Shown here one piece after another: positions 1 through 10,539 of a stretch of DNA of 64,000 nucleotides. The stretch's first letter is position 1, and each line of letters starts with the position of its first letter. Source of the DNA: Pelagibacterium flavum (GTDB lineage Bacteria > Pseudomonadota > Alphaproteobacteria > Rhizobiales > Devosiaceae); contig NZ_CP107716.1 in the NCBI RefSeq assembly GCF_025854335.1, forward strand, positions 1,543,001 through 1,607,000, in the 5' to 3' direction. The position numbers and the translations under genes are program-made. The notes beneath the pieces are model-generated. The model did no database searches and had not been told where the DNA came from. It saw only the letters and a list, made by a program, of their open reading frames with translations.

Positions 1-978
1 TCGCTGCACAAGACGCTGGCAAAGCTCAAGGCGGACGGCGTGGATCATGTTGCACTTGAAGCCTCCAGCCATGGCCTCGATCAACGACGGCTCGACGGGG
101 TGAAGTTCAGCGCGGTGGCGTTCACCAATCTCAGCCGCGACCATCTCGATTATCACGAGACGATCGAAGCGTATCGCGATGCCAAGCTGCGGCTGTTCCG
201 CGACCTGATCGACGCCGATGCGACTGCCGTCGTCGACGCCGAAGACGAGGAGGGGCTGCCCTTCATGTTCGCGGCGCTCGACAAGGGCGCGACGGTATTC
301 ACCGTGGGCGCGGGCGGAGCGCATATCGATGTCGAGAGCGTTGAAAGCGAGGGGTTCGGGCAGCGGGTCAAGGGCAAGCTGGTGGGCGAGCCGATGGAAT
401 TCCTGCTGCCGCTGGTGGGGCGGTTCCAGGTGGACAATGCGGTGGTCGCGGCCGGGCTGGCCATGGCGACCGGCGTTGCCAATGGCGATGCCATCAAAGC
501 GCTCGAAACGCTTGAGGGGGCCAAGGGGCGCCTGGAAAAGGTTGTCCAGCGCGGCGAGGCCGCCGTGTTTGTGGACTATGCCCACACGCCCGATGCACTG
601 GAAAACGCGCTGGAAGCGCTTCGGCCCTTCGCCAAGGGACGGCTGATCGTCGTGTTCGGGTGCGGAGGCGATCGCGATCCGGGCAAGCGCCCGCAGATGG
701 GGGAGGTGGCTCAAAGGCTGGCCGATCTGGTGATCGTTACCGACGACAATCCGCGCACGGAAGATGCGAACGCCATTCGCGCGCAGATACTGGCGGCGGC
801 GCCCGGCGCGAGGGAAATGGGAGATCGGGCGGCAGCAATCGGTCATGCAATTGCCGGAATGGGCGCAGAGGACGTTGTTCTGGTCGCCGGCAAGGGACAT
901 GAGGACTACCAGATCGTGGGAAAGACAAAGCATCATTTTTCCGACCACGAGGTCGTGCGCGCGGCCTTCGGGACCTGA
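1..978 (+). CDS. murE: MurE, UDP-MurNAc-tripeptide synthetase, 5' end missing
   Basis: Cytoplasmic Mur ligase that adds meso-diaminopimelate to UDP-MurNAc-L-Ala-D-Glu in peptidoglycan precursor synthesis. The reading frame is open from base 1, so the N-terminal and P-loop part lies outside the window and only the last 325 codons are present. The central ligase motif ALEASSHGLDQRRL is followed by the C-terminal ligase domain. DNPRTE near the C-terminus matches the DNPR signature of meso-DAP-specific enzymes, as expected for a Gram-negative cell. It is the first gene of the division and cell wall cluster; murF starts 8 bases after its stop. The identification is firm. Confidence 0.97.
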   Translation, partial: SLHKTLAKLKADGVDHVALEASSHGLDQRRLDGVKFSAVAFTNLSRDHLDYHETIEAYRDAKLRLFRDLIDADATAVVDAEDEEGLPFMFAALDKGATVFTVGAGGAHIDVESVESEGFGQRVKGKLVGEPMEFLLPLVGRFQVDNAVVAAGLAMATGVANGDAIKALETLEGAKGRLEKVVQRGEAAVFVDYAHTPDALENALEALRPFAKGRLIVVFGCGGDRDPGKRPQMGEVAQRLADLVIVTDDNPRTEDANAIRAQILAAAPGAREMGDRAAAIGHAIAGMGAEDVVLVAGKGHEDYQIVGKTKHHFSDHEVVRAAFGT

Positions 979-986
979 GGCCTTCA

Positions 987-2384
987 GTGTCTGCGCTCTA
1001 TGGCATCGATGAGATCGTCGCCGCGACCGGTGGGGAAGCCCGCGATATCGCTGTCGAAACCGTTTCCTCCATTTCGATAGATTCCCGCGAAATTGCTGCC
1101 GGAGCGCTGTTTGTTGCGATCAGGGGCGAGAATTTCGACGGACATGATTTTGTTGCCAGGGCCATCGAGGCGGGTGCGGTTGCGGCGCTGGTGAGCCGGG
1201 ACAAGGCCGAAGCCCTGTCGGGGCTACCGCTGATCGTTGTCGAAGATGCGCTGGAGGGGCTTTACGGGCTGGCGGCGTTTTCCCGATCCCGGACGCGGGC
1301 CCGCATCATCGCGGTAACGGGGAGTGTGGGGAAGACATCGACCAAGGAAGCGATGCGGGTGGCGCTGGAGGCCAGCGGGAAGACCCATGCCTCGATCAAG
1401 AGTTTCAACAATCACTGGGGCGTGCCGCTGATGCTGGCGCGGATGCCGGCCGACGCCGAATTCGGCGTATTCGAGATCGGGATGAGCGCGGCTGGAGAGA
1501 TCACACCGCTTTCCAGGCTCGTGCGTCCGCATGTGGCGGTGGTGACAACGGTGGCGCCGGCCCATCTTGAGTTTTTTGCCTCCGAGGCGGCGATTGCCGA
1601 TGCCAAGGCAGAGATTTTTTCCGGCGTGGAACCGGGGGGATTGGCGATCATCGGGCGCGATCATGCGCATGTGGAGCGGCTGGCCGGCGTAGCGGAGGCT
1701 GCGGGGCTGGAAACGCTGAGCTATGGCTTTGCCGACGCCGATGTGACGATTTCCGATTATCGGGTGACGCGGGACGGAGCGACCGGACATGTCGAGGGCG
1801 ACGGACTGTCACTCGATCTTTCGATTGCCACCGGTGGGCGGCACATGCTGGCCAATGGGGTGGCGGCATTGCTGGCGGCGCGGGCGGTTGGCGGCGATGT
1901 GCAAAAGGCGATGGCGGCTCTGGCTGGTCACGGAGCGCCGGAGGGGCGTGGCGCGGCGATTTTGCTTGGCGATCCGGGCCATCCCATCCGGTTGATCGAC
2001 GAAAGCTATAACGCCAATCCCACATCGATGCGCGCGGCGCTCGAGGTGTTCGCGACGATGCCGACCGAGGGGCGGCGCATAGTGGTGCTTGGGGACATGC
2101 GCGAGCTGGGGGCCGCGTCGGCCGATTATCACGCGGGACTGGCCGATGCGGTGGTCGCGGCAAGGCCCCACCTGGTGTTTCTGGTGGGGGAGCATATGGC
2201 CAAACTGGCGGACGCTTTGCCAGCGGCGCTTGTTGCGGGGCGGGCACAGGCTGTGGACGAGATTGGCGAAGCTGTTTTGGAAACGCTTGCACCGGGCGAC
2301 TCAGTTATGCTCAAGGGATCGAACGGCGTGAAGCTGGGCTCTTTGGTGGCCCGGATCCGAGACCGGTTCGGCGGAAGAAAGTAA
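987..2384 (+). CDS. murF: MurF, UDP-MurNAc-tripeptide:D-Ala-D-Ala ligase
   Basis: ATP-dependent cytoplasmic ligase that attaches D-Ala-D-Ala to the UDP-MurNAc tripeptide. The protein is 465 residues, normal for the family. The Mur P-loop TGSVGKTS is at about residues 111-118, the [10 protein letters not shown] segment follows, and the [11 protein letters not shown] motif marks the C-terminal domain boundary. The start is a GTG; no strong ribosome binding site is visible, and with murE ending 8 bases upstream translational coupling is likely. mraY follows after 19 bases. Confidence 0.97.
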   Translation: MSALYGIDEIVAATGGEARDIAVETVSSISIDSREIAAGALFVAIRGENFDGHDFVARAIEAGAVAALVSRDKAEALSGLPLIVVEDALEGLYGLAAFSRSRTRARIIAVTGSVGKTSTKEAMRVALEASGKTHASIKSFNNHWGVPLMLARMPADAEFGVFEIGMSAAGEITPLSRLVRPHVAVVTTVAPAHLEFFASEAAIADAKAEIFSGVEPGGLAIIGRDHAHVERLAGVAEAAGLETLSYGFADADVTISDYRVTRDGATGHVEGDGLSLDLSIATGGRHMLANGVAALLAARAVGGDVQKAMAALAGHGAPEGRGAAILLGDPGHPIRLIDESYNANPTSMRAALEVFATMPTEGRRIVVLGDMRELGAASADYHAGLADAVVAARPHLVFLVGEHMAKLADALPAALVAGRAQAVDEIGEAVLETLAPGDSVMLKGSNGVKLGSLVARIRDRFGGRK

Positions 2385-2403
2385 AGGCACAGACGGTAAC
2401 CCC

Positions 2404-3489
2404 ATGCTCTATTTCCTGCAGCAGTTTGCTGACGCCTTTCCGGTCTTCAACGTGTTCCGGTACCTCTCGTTCAGGACGGGCGGGGCGATCATCACGGCGC
2501 TGTTTTTCGTATTCCTGTTCGGGCCGGGCATGGTCAATTCGCTGCGCGTGCGGCAGGGCAAGGGGCAGCCGATCCGCGAGGACGGGCCGCAGAGCCATCT
2601 TTTGACCAAGAAGGGCAAGCCCACCATGGGCGGGTTGATGATCCTTTCGGGCGCTCTGGTTTCGATCCTGCTCTGGGCGGACCTTTCCAACATGTATGTC
2701 TGGGCGGTTCTGCTGGTGACGACCGGGTTCGGGCTGGTCGGGTTTTACGACGATTACCTCAAGGTCAAGCACCAGAACCACAAGGGGTTCGGGGGCAGGG
2801 CGCGGCTGGCCATCGAGTCGGCGATCGCCATCGCCGCGTGCATCATCATCGCCAGTCAGGCGCCCGAGGGGTACGAAAACGCGCTGCTCTTGCCGTTCGT
2901 CAAGGATCTGGCGCTCAATCTGGGCCTGTTCTTCTTCATCTTCGGCGCCTTCGTGATCGTGGGTGCGGGCAATGCGGTGAATTTGACCGACGGCCTGGAC
3001 GGGCTGGCGATCGTACCGGTGATGATCGCGGCCGCAGCGTTCGGGCTGATTGCCTATCTGGTGGGTAACCAGGTCTATTCGGACTATCTGTTCTTGAACT
3101 TCGTTCCCGGAACGGGCGAGCTTTCCATCGTTTGCGGGGCCCTGATCGGGGCGGGGCTCGGATTTTTGTGGTTCAACGCGCCGCCGGCCCAGATCATCAT
3201 GGGCGATACCGGGTCGCTTTCGCTGGGTGGCGCGCTGGGGACCATTGCGGTGGCCACCAAGCACGAGTTGGTCATGGCGATCGTGGGCGGGCTGTTCGTT
3301 CTCGAAGCGGTATCGGTGATCGTGCAGGTGGTTTCGTTCCGGCTGACGGGCAAACGGGTGTTCAAGATGGCACCCATTCACCACCATTTCGAGCATCTGG
3401 GCTGGACCGAGAGCCAGATCGTGATCCGGTTCTGGATCATTGCGATGGTTCTGGCGCTGATCGGGCTGAGTTCGCTGAAGCTGCGGTGA
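2404..3489 (+). CDS. mraY: MraY, phospho-MurNAc-pentapeptide translocase
   Basis: Integral inner-membrane enzyme that transfers phospho-MurNAc-pentapeptide to undecaprenyl phosphate, making lipid I. It has 361 residues with about ten hydrophobic segments, typical for the family. Diagnostic motifs are GKPTMGG (about 71-77), DDYLK (116-120, catalytic Asp pair), [10 protein letters not shown] (193-202) and the histidine triplet in [10 protein letters not shown] near the C-terminus. The next gene in most relatives would be murD, but here a non-coding stretch of 422 bases separates mraY from ftsW. Confidence 0.98.
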   Translation: MLYFLQQFADAFPVFNVFRYLSFRTGGAIITALFFVFLFGPGMVNSLRVRQGKGQPIREDGPQSHLLTKKGKPTMGGLMILSGALVSILLWADLSNMYVWAVLLVTTGFGLVGFYDDYLKVKHQNHKGFGGRARLAIESAIAIAACIIIASQAPEGYENALLLPFVKDLALNLGLFFFIFGAFVIVGAGNAVNLTDGLDGLAIVPVMIAAAAFGLIAYLVGNQVYSDYLFLNFVPGTGELSIVCGALIGAGLGFLWFNAPPAQIIMGDTGSLSLGGALGTIAVATKHELVMAIVGGLFVLEAVSVIVQVVSFRLTGKRVFKMAPIHHHFEHLGWTESQIVIRFWIIAMVLALIGLSSLKLR

Positions 3490-3911
3490 CATTTTTCTCC
3501 TGTTGATTGAGGGCGGCGCGGCTCTTGCGCGTGGGTCCGATGCGGCATGCGGCCTGGGCACTCTCGCACGCATCCCCTGTCTCCATCCTGCCCCCCACCG
3601 GAAGCTCGTATGCATCCTCGTTTCTGGTGCGGCCGTGAGACAAAAAACCAGGGGCTCGATACCGGACGGGACAAGTGCGGTCGGAGCGTGTGGGCGCTCA
3701 TCATGATGGATTCCGGGGACAAGCCCCGGAATGACAAGGGTGGGGACGGAACTGAGCATGGGCCCCGGCGTTCGCCGGGACAGCGGGGAGGTGGGGGAAG
3801 AAAAGCGCGGGCAGACGTTTTAGCAAAGGCGTCATGGTTGCGAAATGGTAACCACTGGGGTGGTAGTTTCGCATTCTGCAATTTTGTACCCCCCGCGTAC
3901 CGGAGTATCCC
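3490..3911. other. mraY-ftsW gap without a gene, place normally held by murD
   Basis: No convincing coding sequence lies in these 422 bases: the short open frames here are low-complexity and resemble no family I know. The stretch holds palindromic repeats (3710-3779, listed separately) and, before them, a C- and G-rich segment. In most alphaproteobacteria murD (about 1.4 kb) lies between mraY and ftsW. No promoter is evident, so ftsW and the genes after it either read through from murE-mraY or use a start I cannot see. Confidence 0.7.
3710..3779. repeat. Paired palindromic intergenic repeat
   Basis: Two hairpins stand close together. At 3710-3732, ATTCCGGGG and CCCCGGAAT are separated by ACAAG. 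At 3764-3779, CCCGGCG and CGCCGGG are separated by TT. Motifs of the type ATTCCGGGG..CCCCGGAATGAC recur between genes in many Hyphomicrobiales genomes (known from general experience, not searched here). A related unit lies at 27335-27432. The first arm pair is not followed by a run of T, so a simple terminator role is less likely. Confidence 0.75.
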
Positions 3912-5099
3912 GTGACCGCCATTTCCGCCTGGTTCTCCCGCGAGCGAAAGACGCCCATTGCCGAATGGTGGTGGACCGTGGATCGCGAACTGATGTTTGC
4001 GCTGTGCGCGCTGATGGGTTTCGGGGTGCTGTTGAGCTTTGCGGCGAGCCCGCCGGTGGCCGAGCGCATCGGGCTGGGGCCGTGGCATTTTACCCAGCGG
4101 CATGTGCTGTTCTGCATCCCGGCGCTGGGGGCGATGCTGCTGGCCTCTCTGGTCAATGCACGCTGGACGCGAATCATCGCATTGGTCACGCTGGTTGGGG
4201 GCGTGGTGCTGCTGGCAATGACCCTGCGCTATGGCGTGGAGGTCAAGGGCGCGCGGCGCTGGATTTCCTTTATGGGGCAGTCGCTCCAACCCATCGAGTT
4301 CGTAAAGCCCGCGCTGGCGGTGATGTCGGCCTGGTTCATCTCCGAGCAGATGAAACGCAAGGACGTGCCCGGCCATATCCTTGCCCTCGGGGCGACCGGG
4401 CTGGTTGTGGGCCTGCTGCTGCTCCAGCCTGACGTGGGGCAGACCATCCTGGTTTCAGTGGTCTATGGGGGACTGCTGTTCCTGGCTGGCATTTCCTGGC
4501 TGGTGATTGCGGTTCTGGGGGTGGCGGCGATCGTGCTTCTGGTCATGGCCTATACGTTCTTTCCGCATGTGGCGCGCCGTATCGATGCCTTCCTCAACCC
4601 CGAGACCGGTGACAATTATCAGGCCGAGCGCGCTCTTGAATCGCTGCTGGAGGGCGGATGGTTCGGTATGGGGCCGGGCGAGGGAATCGCGCTGCGCTAC
4701 CTGCCAGACGCCCATGCCGACTTTGTGTTCGCGGCGGGCGCGAGCGAGTTCGGCATCCTGTTTTGCCTGATGCTGGTGGGGCTGATCGCCTTCATCGTCA
4801 TCAGGGCGCTCAATCTGGCGATGGCGCAGCAAAATCTGTTCAACAGACTTGCGGCCAGCGCGCTGGCTATTCAGTTCGGTGTGCAATCGGCCTTCAACCT
4901 TACGGTGAATCTCAATCTCATCCCGCCCAAGGGCATGACGCTGCCGTTCGTTTCCTATGGCGGCACTTCGATGATTGCGATCGGGCTGTCCATGGGGTTA
5001 TTGCTGGCGCTGACGCGGCGCAAGCCGGAAGAAACCTTTGCCACCGGCCTGCCGATCCGCAGCGCTCTGGACAATCAGAGCGTGCCGGGAAAACGCTGA
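3912..5099 (+). CDS. ftsW: FtsW, SEDS-family septal peptidoglycan polymerase
   Basis: Polytopic inner-membrane glycosyltransferase that polymerises lipid II at the division septum with its partner class b PBP (FtsI). The 395 residues contain the SEDS signatures GARRW (about 113-117), LQPIEFVKPALA (126-137), QPDVGQT, the periplasmic LPDAHADFVF segment with the conserved catalytic Asp, and FVSYGGTSM near the C-terminus. The start is a GTG at 3912. The short cytoplasmic N-terminus before the first membrane helix is normal. Its position before murG distinguishes it from RodA. Confidence 0.96.
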   Translation: MTAISAWFSRERKTPIAEWWWTVDRELMFALCALMGFGVLLSFAASPPVAERIGLGPWHFTQRHVLFCIPALGAMLLASLVNARWTRIIALVTLVGGVVLLAMTLRYGVEVKGARRWISFMGQSLQPIEFVKPALAVMSAWFISEQMKRKDVPGHILALGATGLVVGLLLLQPDVGQTILVSVVYGGLLFLAGISWLVIAVLGVAAIVLLVMAYTFFPHVARRIDAFLNPETGDNYQAERALESLLEGGWFGMGPGEGIALRYLPDAHADFVFAAGASEFGILFCLMLVGLIAFIVIRALNLAMAQQNLFNRLAASALAIQFGVQSAFNLTVNLNLIPPKGMTLPFVSYGGTSMIAIGLSMGLLLALTRRKPEETFATGLPIRSALDNQSVPGKR

Positions 5100-5135
5100 A
5101 TTGGCCCCGCTTTAGCCCCTGAACAACAGGTTGAC

Positions 5136-6230
5136 ATGAGTACATTTGCATTGATGGCCGGGGGGACGGGCGGACATCTTTTTCCAGCCATGGCGCTGGC
5201 GCAGGAATTGCGCCGGCGTGGGCACGAAATCCATCTGGTGACCGACGAACGGGTCAGCCATTACGGGGCGGAGTTTCCGGCGAGCGGGATCCATGTGGTG
5301 CCGGCGGCCACACCTTCGATCCGCAATCCGATAAAGTTCATCAAGGCGGTGTTCACGATCCTCGGCGGGACGGCAACTGCAATCGGTGTGTTGCGCGGGA
5401 TCAAACCGGCGGCAGTGGTCGGGTTCGGAGGCTATCCCTGCTTTCCGCCATTTCTGGCGGCTTCGGTGCTGCGCATTCCAGGCATTCTCCATGAGCAGAA
5501 TGCCGTGATGGGGCGCGCCAACCGGGCGCTGGCGCGGTTTGCAAAGGTGCTGGCCATGAGCTTTGCCCAGACCGTGCATGCGGACAAATTCAAGCTCGAC
5601 AAGGTGCTGGTGGGCAATCCGGTGCGCGACAGGGTGCGGGCGATTGCCGGGATGAGCTATCCGGCCCTGGCCGAGGGCGGACCGATCAATCTTTTAGTGT
5701 TCGGGGGCAGCCAGGGCGCGCGCGCGTTTTCCGACATCGTCCCGGCGGCGATTGCCGAACTCGACGAGCCATTGCGGCGGCGCCTGGTCGTCACCCAGCA
5801 ATGCCGCGAGGAAGACCTCGACCGGGTGGCGGAAGCCTATCGCGCGGCGCGGGTCAATGTAGAACTGGCGGGCTTTTTCACAGACCTGCCCGAACGCATC
5901 GTTTCGAGCCATCTGGTGATCGGGCGGGCCGGGGCTTCGACCATTGCAGAACTGGGAGCGCTGGGGCGCCCGTCGATTCTGATCCCGCTGCCCGGATCGC
6001 TCGATCAGGATCAGAAGGCCAATGCGCTGGTGATGGAGGAGGCCGGTGGGGCCTGGGTCTTCGACCAGGTCACGCTTTCACCGCAATCTCTTGCCACCCA
6101 GCTTAACGAACTCTTCCTCGCTCCGGATCGCCTTCGGGCAGCAGCTTCTGCCGCGCTGGCGGTGGGCAGGCCCGATGCCGTCGAACGGCTGGCCGATCTC
6201 GTCGAGCAAACCGCCAAAGGACAATCATGA
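5136..6230 (+). CDS. murG: MurG, lipid II synthase (GlcNAc transferase)
   Basis: Peripheral membrane glycosyltransferase (GT28) that converts lipid I to lipid II by adding GlcNAc from UDP-GlcNAc. The 364 residues carry the N-terminal GGTGGH loop (9-14), the [12 protein letters not shown] segment, the second glycine-rich loop FGGSQGAR, and [12 protein letters not shown] of the UDP-binding domain. ftsW ends 36 bases upstream. The last codons overlap the murC start by four bases (ATGA), which suggests translational coupling. Confidence 0.98.
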   Translation: MSTFALMAGGTGGHLFPAMALAQELRRRGHEIHLVTDERVSHYGAEFPASGIHVVPAATPSIRNPIKFIKAVFTILGGTATAIGVLRGIKPAAVVGFGGYPCFPPFLAASVLRIPGILHEQNAVMGRANRALARFAKVLAMSFAQTVHADKFKLDKVLVGNPVRDRVRAIAGMSYPALAEGGPINLLVFGGSQGARAFSDIVPAAIAELDEPLRRRLVVTQQCREEDLDRVAEAYRAARVNVELAGFFTDLPERIVSSHLVIGRAGASTIAELGALGRPSILIPLPGSLDQDQKANALVMEEAGGAWVFDQVTLSPQSLATQLNELFLAPDRLRAAASAALAVGRPDAVERLADLVEQTAKGQS

Positions 6231-7660
6231 ACACCAAGATGCCACGAGATATCGGGCCCGTGCATTTCATCGGCATTGGCGGGATCGGGATGAGCGGTAT
6301 TGCCGAAGTGCTGCACACCCAGCGCTACACGGTGCGCGGTTCGGACGCGTCGATGAACGCAAATGTGCAGCGGCTGCAGGCCATGGGCATCGAGGTGATG
6401 GTCGGGCAGAAGGCCGAAAATATCGGCGATGCGGCGGTTGTCGTGGTGTCGTCGGCGATCAAGAAGGACAATCCCGAGCTGAAAGAAGCGCGCGCCAAGG
6501 GGCTGCCGATTGTAAGGCGGGCCGAGATGCTGGCCGAGATCATGCGCTTCAAGAACGCGATTGCCATTGGCGGCACTCATGGCAAGACGACGACGACCTC
6601 GATGGTCGCGGCGCTCCTCGATGCGGGGCAGTTCGATCCGACGGTCATCAATGGCGGCATCATCAACGCCTATGGCACCAATGCGCGGCTGGGGCAGGGC
6701 GACTGGATGGTTGTCGAGGCCGACGAGAGCGACGGCACGTTCGTCAAGCTGCCGGCGGACGTGGCAGTGGTGACCAATATCGACGCCGAGCATCTGGACC
6801 ATTACCACAATTTCGACGGGGTCAAGAAAGCGTTCCGCAATTTCGTAGAGAACGTGCCGTTCTACGGCTTTGCGGTGATGTGCCTCGATCACCCCACGGT
6901 ACAGGCGCTGGTGGGCGAGATCGAAGACCGGCGGATGATTACCTATGGGCTCAACCCCCAGGCGGATGTGCGGTTGATCGATGTGGTCAACGACAATGGT
7001 GTTTCGAAGTTTTCGGTGATCGTCCGCGACCGGATCAGCGGCAAGACGCGAACCATCGATGCGCTGGAACTGCCCATGCCGGGGATGCACAATGTGCTCA
7101 ATGCGACAGCGGCGATTGCGGTGGCGCAGGAACTCAAGATCACCGATGCGCAGATCCGGGCGGGGCTCAAAGGCTTCGGCGGGGTCAAGCGGCGCTTTAC
7201 CAAGACCGGCGAGGTCAACGGTATTGCGATTATCGACGACTACGGACACCATCCGGTCGAAATTTCCTCGGTGCTGCGCGCAGCTCGGCAATCGGCAAAG
7301 CGCGACGTGATTGCCGTGGTGCAGCCGCACCGCTATTCGCGGCTCAACGATCTGTTCGACGATTTTTCGGCGTGTTTCAACGAAGCCGATACGGTGCTGG
7401 TGGCGCCGGTCTATGCGGCAGGTGAAGCGCCGATCGAGGGCGTGAGTCATATCGAGCTGGTGGACCGTATCAGGGCCCGTGGACATCGCGATGCACGGGC
7501 GATTGCTGGGCCGGAAGAGTTGGCGGGCCTGATCGCGGATCGCGCTGGGGAAGGCGACTATGTCGTGTGCCTGGGGGCGGGGAACATCACGCTGTGGGCG
7601 GCGGCGCTGCCGGGCGAACTGGAAGCCGAACTGGCAGGAAAGTCCAAGGTCAGCGCATGA
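6227..7660 (+). CDS. murC: MurC, UDP-MurNAc:L-alanine ligase
   Basis: First of the ATP-dependent Mur ligases, adding L-alanine to UDP-MurNAc in the cytoplasm. The 477 residues show a Rossmann-like N-terminus ([14 protein letters not shown], about 14-27), the P-loop [10 protein letters not shown] (115-124), the EADESDGTF motif of the central domain, and DDYGHHP at the C-terminal domain boundary. The start overlaps the murG stop and the stop overlaps the murB start, both as ATGA. Confidence 0.98.
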   Translation: MNTKMPRDIGPVHFIGIGGIGMSGIAEVLHTQRYTVRGSDASMNANVQRLQAMGIEVMVGQKAENIGDAAVVVVSSAIKKDNPELKEARAKGLPIVRRAEMLAEIMRFKNAIAIGGTHGKTTTTSMVAALLDAGQFDPTVINGGIINAYGTNARLGQGDWMVVEADESDGTFVKLPADVAVVTNIDAEHLDHYHNFDGVKKAFRNFVENVPFYGFAVMCLDHPTVQALVGEIEDRRMITYGLNPQADVRLIDVVNDNGVSKFSVIVRDRISGKTRTIDALELPMPGMHNVLNATAAIAVAQELKITDAQIRAGLKGFGGVKRRFTKTGEVNGIAIIDDYGHHPVEISSVLRAARQSAKRDVIAVVQPHRYSRLNDLFDDFSACFNEADTVLVAPVYAAGEAPIEGVSHIELVDRIRARGHRDARAIAGPEELAGLIADRAGEGDYVVCLGAGNITLWAAALPGELEAELAGKSKVSA

Positions 7661-8634
7661 GTTTCCCCGACCTTTTGCCGCAGTTTTCCGGCTGGATCGG
7701 CGATGTGAGGGGCAATCTGGTCCCCAACCATCCATTGGCCAAGGCCGTGTGGTTCCGCGTGGGCGGACCGGCGCAGCTCTATTTCGAGCCGGCGGACGAG
7801 GCCGATCTTGCGCTGTTTCTGAAAAATCTGCCGGCCGAGATCAAGGTGACCGTGATCGGGCTAGGCTCGAACCTTCTGATCCGCGATGGCGGGATAGACG
7901 GAGTGGTCATCAAGCTGCCGGCCAAGGCGTTCGGCGGGGTCGAGGTGCTGGGTGGCAATCGCGTGCGGGCCGGGGCGGGGCTTCCCGACGTCAAGATTGC
8001 CACGGCGGCAGCCAAGGCGGGAATCGACGGACTGGAATTTTTCCGGGGCATTCCAGGTGCGGTTGGTGGTGCGCTTTACATGAATGCGGGGTGCTATGGC
8101 ACCGAAGCGAAAGAGCGGGTGGTGAGCCTGCGCGGCGTGACGCGCGATGGCGAGATCATCGAACTGGCCAATGCCGACATGGCCTATCAGTATCGCAAAT
8201 CGAACGGGCCGGAGGGCGTTGTGTTTACCTCGGCGGTGTTTGAAGGGCTGGCGGGCGAGAGCGAAAGCATTCTCGCCAAGATGCGCGAGATCACCGAGCG
8301 GCGCGAGAGCACGCAGCCGACCAATACACGCACTGGTGGATCGACGTTCAAGAATCCGGACGGCCAATCGGCCTGGCAATTGGTCGATGAAGCCGGGTGC
8401 CGTGGGCTGCGGATCGGGCATGCGCAGGTCTCGCAAATGCACACCAATTTCCTCGTCAATCTCGATGCGGCAAGCGCCTATGACATTGAAACGCTTGGCG
8501 AAACCGTACGGGCCAAAGTTCGTGAGAAGCACGGGGTCGAGCTGGTGTGGGAAATCCGGCGGATGGGGCACTTCGCGCCGGGGCGCGAAGTCAAAGAGTT
8601 TTTAGACGGCGATGTTTTTGCCGGCGTAGCCTGA
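7657..8634 (+). CDS. murB: MurB, UDP-MurNAc dehydrogenase
   Basis: FAD- and NADPH-dependent reductase that turns UDP-GlcNAc-enolpyruvate into UDP-MurNAc. An in-frame ATG exists 90 bases upstream, but it lies inside murC and encodes a low-complexity extension, so the start is placed at 7657, where ATGA overlaps the murC stop; this gives 325 residues. Motifs seen are the FAD-binding loop [32 protein letters not shown], and [10 protein letters not shown] containing the conserved catalytic serine. The cluster holds murC-murB-ddlB in the usual alphaproteobacterial order. Confidence 0.96.
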   Translation: MSFPDLLPQFSGWIGDVRGNLVPNHPLAKAVWFRVGGPAQLYFEPADEADLALFLKNLPAEIKVTVIGLGSNLLIRDGGIDGVVIKLPAKAFGGVEVLGGNRVRAGAGLPDVKIATAAAKAGIDGLEFFRGIPGAVGGALYMNAGCYGTEAKERVVSLRGVTRDGEIIELANADMAYQYRKSNGPEGVVFTSAVFEGLAGESESILAKMREITERRESTQPTNTRTGGSTFKNPDGQSAWQLVDEAGCRGLRIGHAQVSQMHTNFLVNLDAASAYDIETLGETVRAKVREKHGVELVWEIRRMGHFAPGREVKEFLDGDVFAGVA

Positions 8635-8656
8635 ACAAGCCGGAAGGGGCGAACCA

Positions 8657-9577
8657 ATGGCCAAACATGTTGCAGTGCTCAAGGGCGGATGGTCGCACGA
8701 ACGCGAGGTCTCGCTGAGTTCTGGTGCCGAGTGCGCGCAGGCGCTGCGCAATGCCGGGTACGAGGTCACGGAGATTGACGTCAAGCGCGACATTGCCTTG
8801 GTGCTCAACGAGCTCAGGCCCGACGTGGTGTTCAATGCGCTGCACGGGCGGTTCGGCGAGGACGGGACCATTCAGGGGGTGCTGGAAATCCTCGGAATTC
8901 CCTATACCCATTCGGGCGTTCTGGCCTCTTCGGTGGCCATGGACAAGCATCAGGCAAAGATAATGTTCAAATCGGCGGGCGTGCCGGTCACAGATCATGT
9001 GATCGCGACACGCGATGCCATCGCCAAGAGCCATGTGATGGCTCCGCCCTATGTGGTCAAACCCTATAATGACGGGTCGAGCGTCAATGTGTTCATCGTC
9101 AAGGAGGGCCAGGAACATCCGCCCCAGGAAATCCTGCGCACCGACTGGGATGGCGACGAGGAGCTGATGGTGGAGCGGTTCATCCCCGGGCGCGAGCTGA
9201 CTTGCGCGGTGATGGGGGATGTGGCGCTGGGGGTGATCGAGATCGTCACGGACCTTGCCTTCTACAATTACGAGGCCAAATACGTGAATGGTGGGTCGCG
9301 GCATGAGTTGCCGGCGCAGGTTTCACCGAAAATTTACGAAAAAGTTCAGAAGATGTCGCTGATGGCGCATGCCGCTTTGGGCTGCCGCGGGGTGACGCGG
9401 AGCGACTTCCGCTACGACCCGCGCGGCGGTGATGATGGCGAGCTTGTGTGCCTTGAAATCAATACCCAGCCGGGGATGACCAAAACCTCGCTGGTCCCAG
9501 AGTTGGCGGCCCATGCCGGCCATTCGTTCGAAGAGCTGGTGAGCTGGATGGTGGAGGACGCAAGTTGCAACAGATGA
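8657..9577 (+). CDS. ddlB: D-alanine--D-alanine ligase
   Basis: ATP-grasp enzyme that makes the D-Ala-D-Ala dipeptide used by MurF. The 306 residues match the short DdlB type. Seen in order: the N-terminal GGWSHEREVSLSSG substrate loop, LHGRFGEDG, the ATP-grasp lysine segment VVKPYNDGSSV, the metal-binding region with RSDFRYD, and the C-terminal EINTQPGMT. A GGGGCGAACC stretch precedes the ATG. The 3' end overlaps the start region of ftsQ. Confidence 0.97.
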   Translation: MAKHVAVLKGGWSHEREVSLSSGAECAQALRNAGYEVTEIDVKRDIALVLNELRPDVVFNALHGRFGEDGTIQGVLEILGIPYTHSGVLASSVAMDKHQAKIMFKSAGVPVTDHVIATRDAIAKSHVMAPPYVVKPYNDGSSVNVFIVKEGQEHPPQEILRTDWDGDEELMVERFIPGRELTCAVMGDVALGVIEIVTDLAFYNYEAKYVNGGSRHELPAQVSPKIYEKVQKMSLMAHAALGCRGVTRSDFRYDPRGGDDGELVCLEINTQPGMTKTSLVPELAAHAGHSFEELVSWMVEDASCNR

Positions 9578-10539
9578 GGCGTAAGGAAGTCATCGGGGCC
9601 GTGCCCGCTTCCAGCCCTCTCGCGCCACCCGCGCCACGCATCGAGCGTCCTGCCCTGCGGGTGGTTCCGAGCCTTTCCCCCCTAACACGCGACCGGTCGC
9701 CAGCCCTTGCCGGCGGGCGGGGCATGCTGGTGCAGGTGCGCCGGCGTGGTGGGATATTGGTATCGCTGGGCAATTGGTGGGTTCTGCACAAGAAGCTGGC
9801 GCTGCGGGTCGTGGCGCTGCTGATCGTGGTTTGCGTTGCAGTTGGCGGTTATGTCCTGCGCGACGAACTGTCTGGCGGTCTGGGCGTGGTCGGCAATGTG
9901 CTGACGGGCCATATGGCCGATGCCGGGTTCGGGATCGAGAAGATCGAAATCACCGGGCTTTCGCTGACGCGGGAGGCCGATGTGGCGCATGCGCTGGGGA
10001 TCGAAGGCGGTTCGACAAGCCTTGGCTTTAATATCGCCGAGGCGCGACTGCGGGTCGAGGAAATCCCTTCGGTCGCATCGGCCACGATCCGCAAGGTCTA
10101 TCCCGACAGCCTTCTGGTTTCGATTACCGAGAAGACGCCCATGGCGCGCTGGCGGATCGACGGGGCGACCATGCTGATCGATGCTTCGGGCGCGCCGATT
10201 GCGCCGGCCGGTGTCGAGAACGGCGATCTGCCGATGGTGATCGGCGAGGGAGCCGGGGACAACGCGGCCGCGATGATCAATCTGGTCAACCGCTATCCCG
10301 ATCTGACCTTCGATCTGGCCGCGCTCAACCGCGTGGCGGACAGGCGCTGGGATCTGATCTTTTATTCCGGCCTGCGTGTGCAACTGCCCGAAAGCGGGGT
10401 GGTCGATGCGTTGGGCAGGCTCAACGATTATCAGCTCGAATATCAGGTTCTGCAGCGCGACCTCGATCTGATCGACATGCGGGTTGCGCAATATGTGGCC
10501 GTTCGGCCCACGGTTCGTGAAGAAGAAGACGCTCAATGA
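9565..10539 (+). CDS. ftsQ: FtsQ, divisome POTRA-domain protein
   Basis: Bitopic inner-membrane protein that links early and late divisome proteins. It has a long proline- and arginine-rich cytoplasmic N-terminus (about 70 residues), one membrane helix around residues 80-95, a POTRA domain (GFGIEKIEITG onward) and the FtsQ beta domain. Two starts are possible: a TTG at 9565, with GGAGG seven bases upstream, and an ATG at 9574 that overlaps the ddlB stop as ATGA. I chose the TTG because of the ribosome-binding-site spacing. The stop overlaps the ftsA start. Confidence 0.93.
   Translation: MQQMRRKEVIGAVPASSPLAPPAPRIERPALRVVPSLSPLTRDRSPALAGGRGMLVQVRRRGGILVSLGNWWVLHKKLALRVVALLIVVCVAVGGYVLRDELSGGLGVVGNVLTGHMADAGFGIEKIEITGLSLTREADVAHALGIEGGSTSLGFNIAEARLRVEEIPSVASATIRKVYPDSLLVSITEKTPMARWRIDGATMLIDASGAPIAPAGVENGDLPMVIGEGAGDNAAAMINLVNRYPDLTFDLAALNRVADRRWDLIFYSGLRVQLPESGVVDALGRLNDYQLEYQVLQRDLDLIDMRVAQYVAVRPTVREEEDAQ

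Noticed and set aside
2311..3759. Long minus-strand open frame opposite mraY
   Set aside because: Mirror of a conserved membrane protein gene; composition (Arg, His, Pro, Gln) is the usual antisense signature.
3547..3915. Open frame of about 120 codons between mraY and ftsW, possible remnant of murD
   Set aside because: Its translation has no Mur ligase motif (no P-loop, no DESKATN-like region) and is low-complexity; the frame exists because GC-rich DNA has few stops.
6011..7735. Long minus-strand open frame opposite murG and murC
   Set aside because: It is antisense to two certain genes, its product is His/Arg-rich without any family feature, and the codon pattern fits the plus strand.
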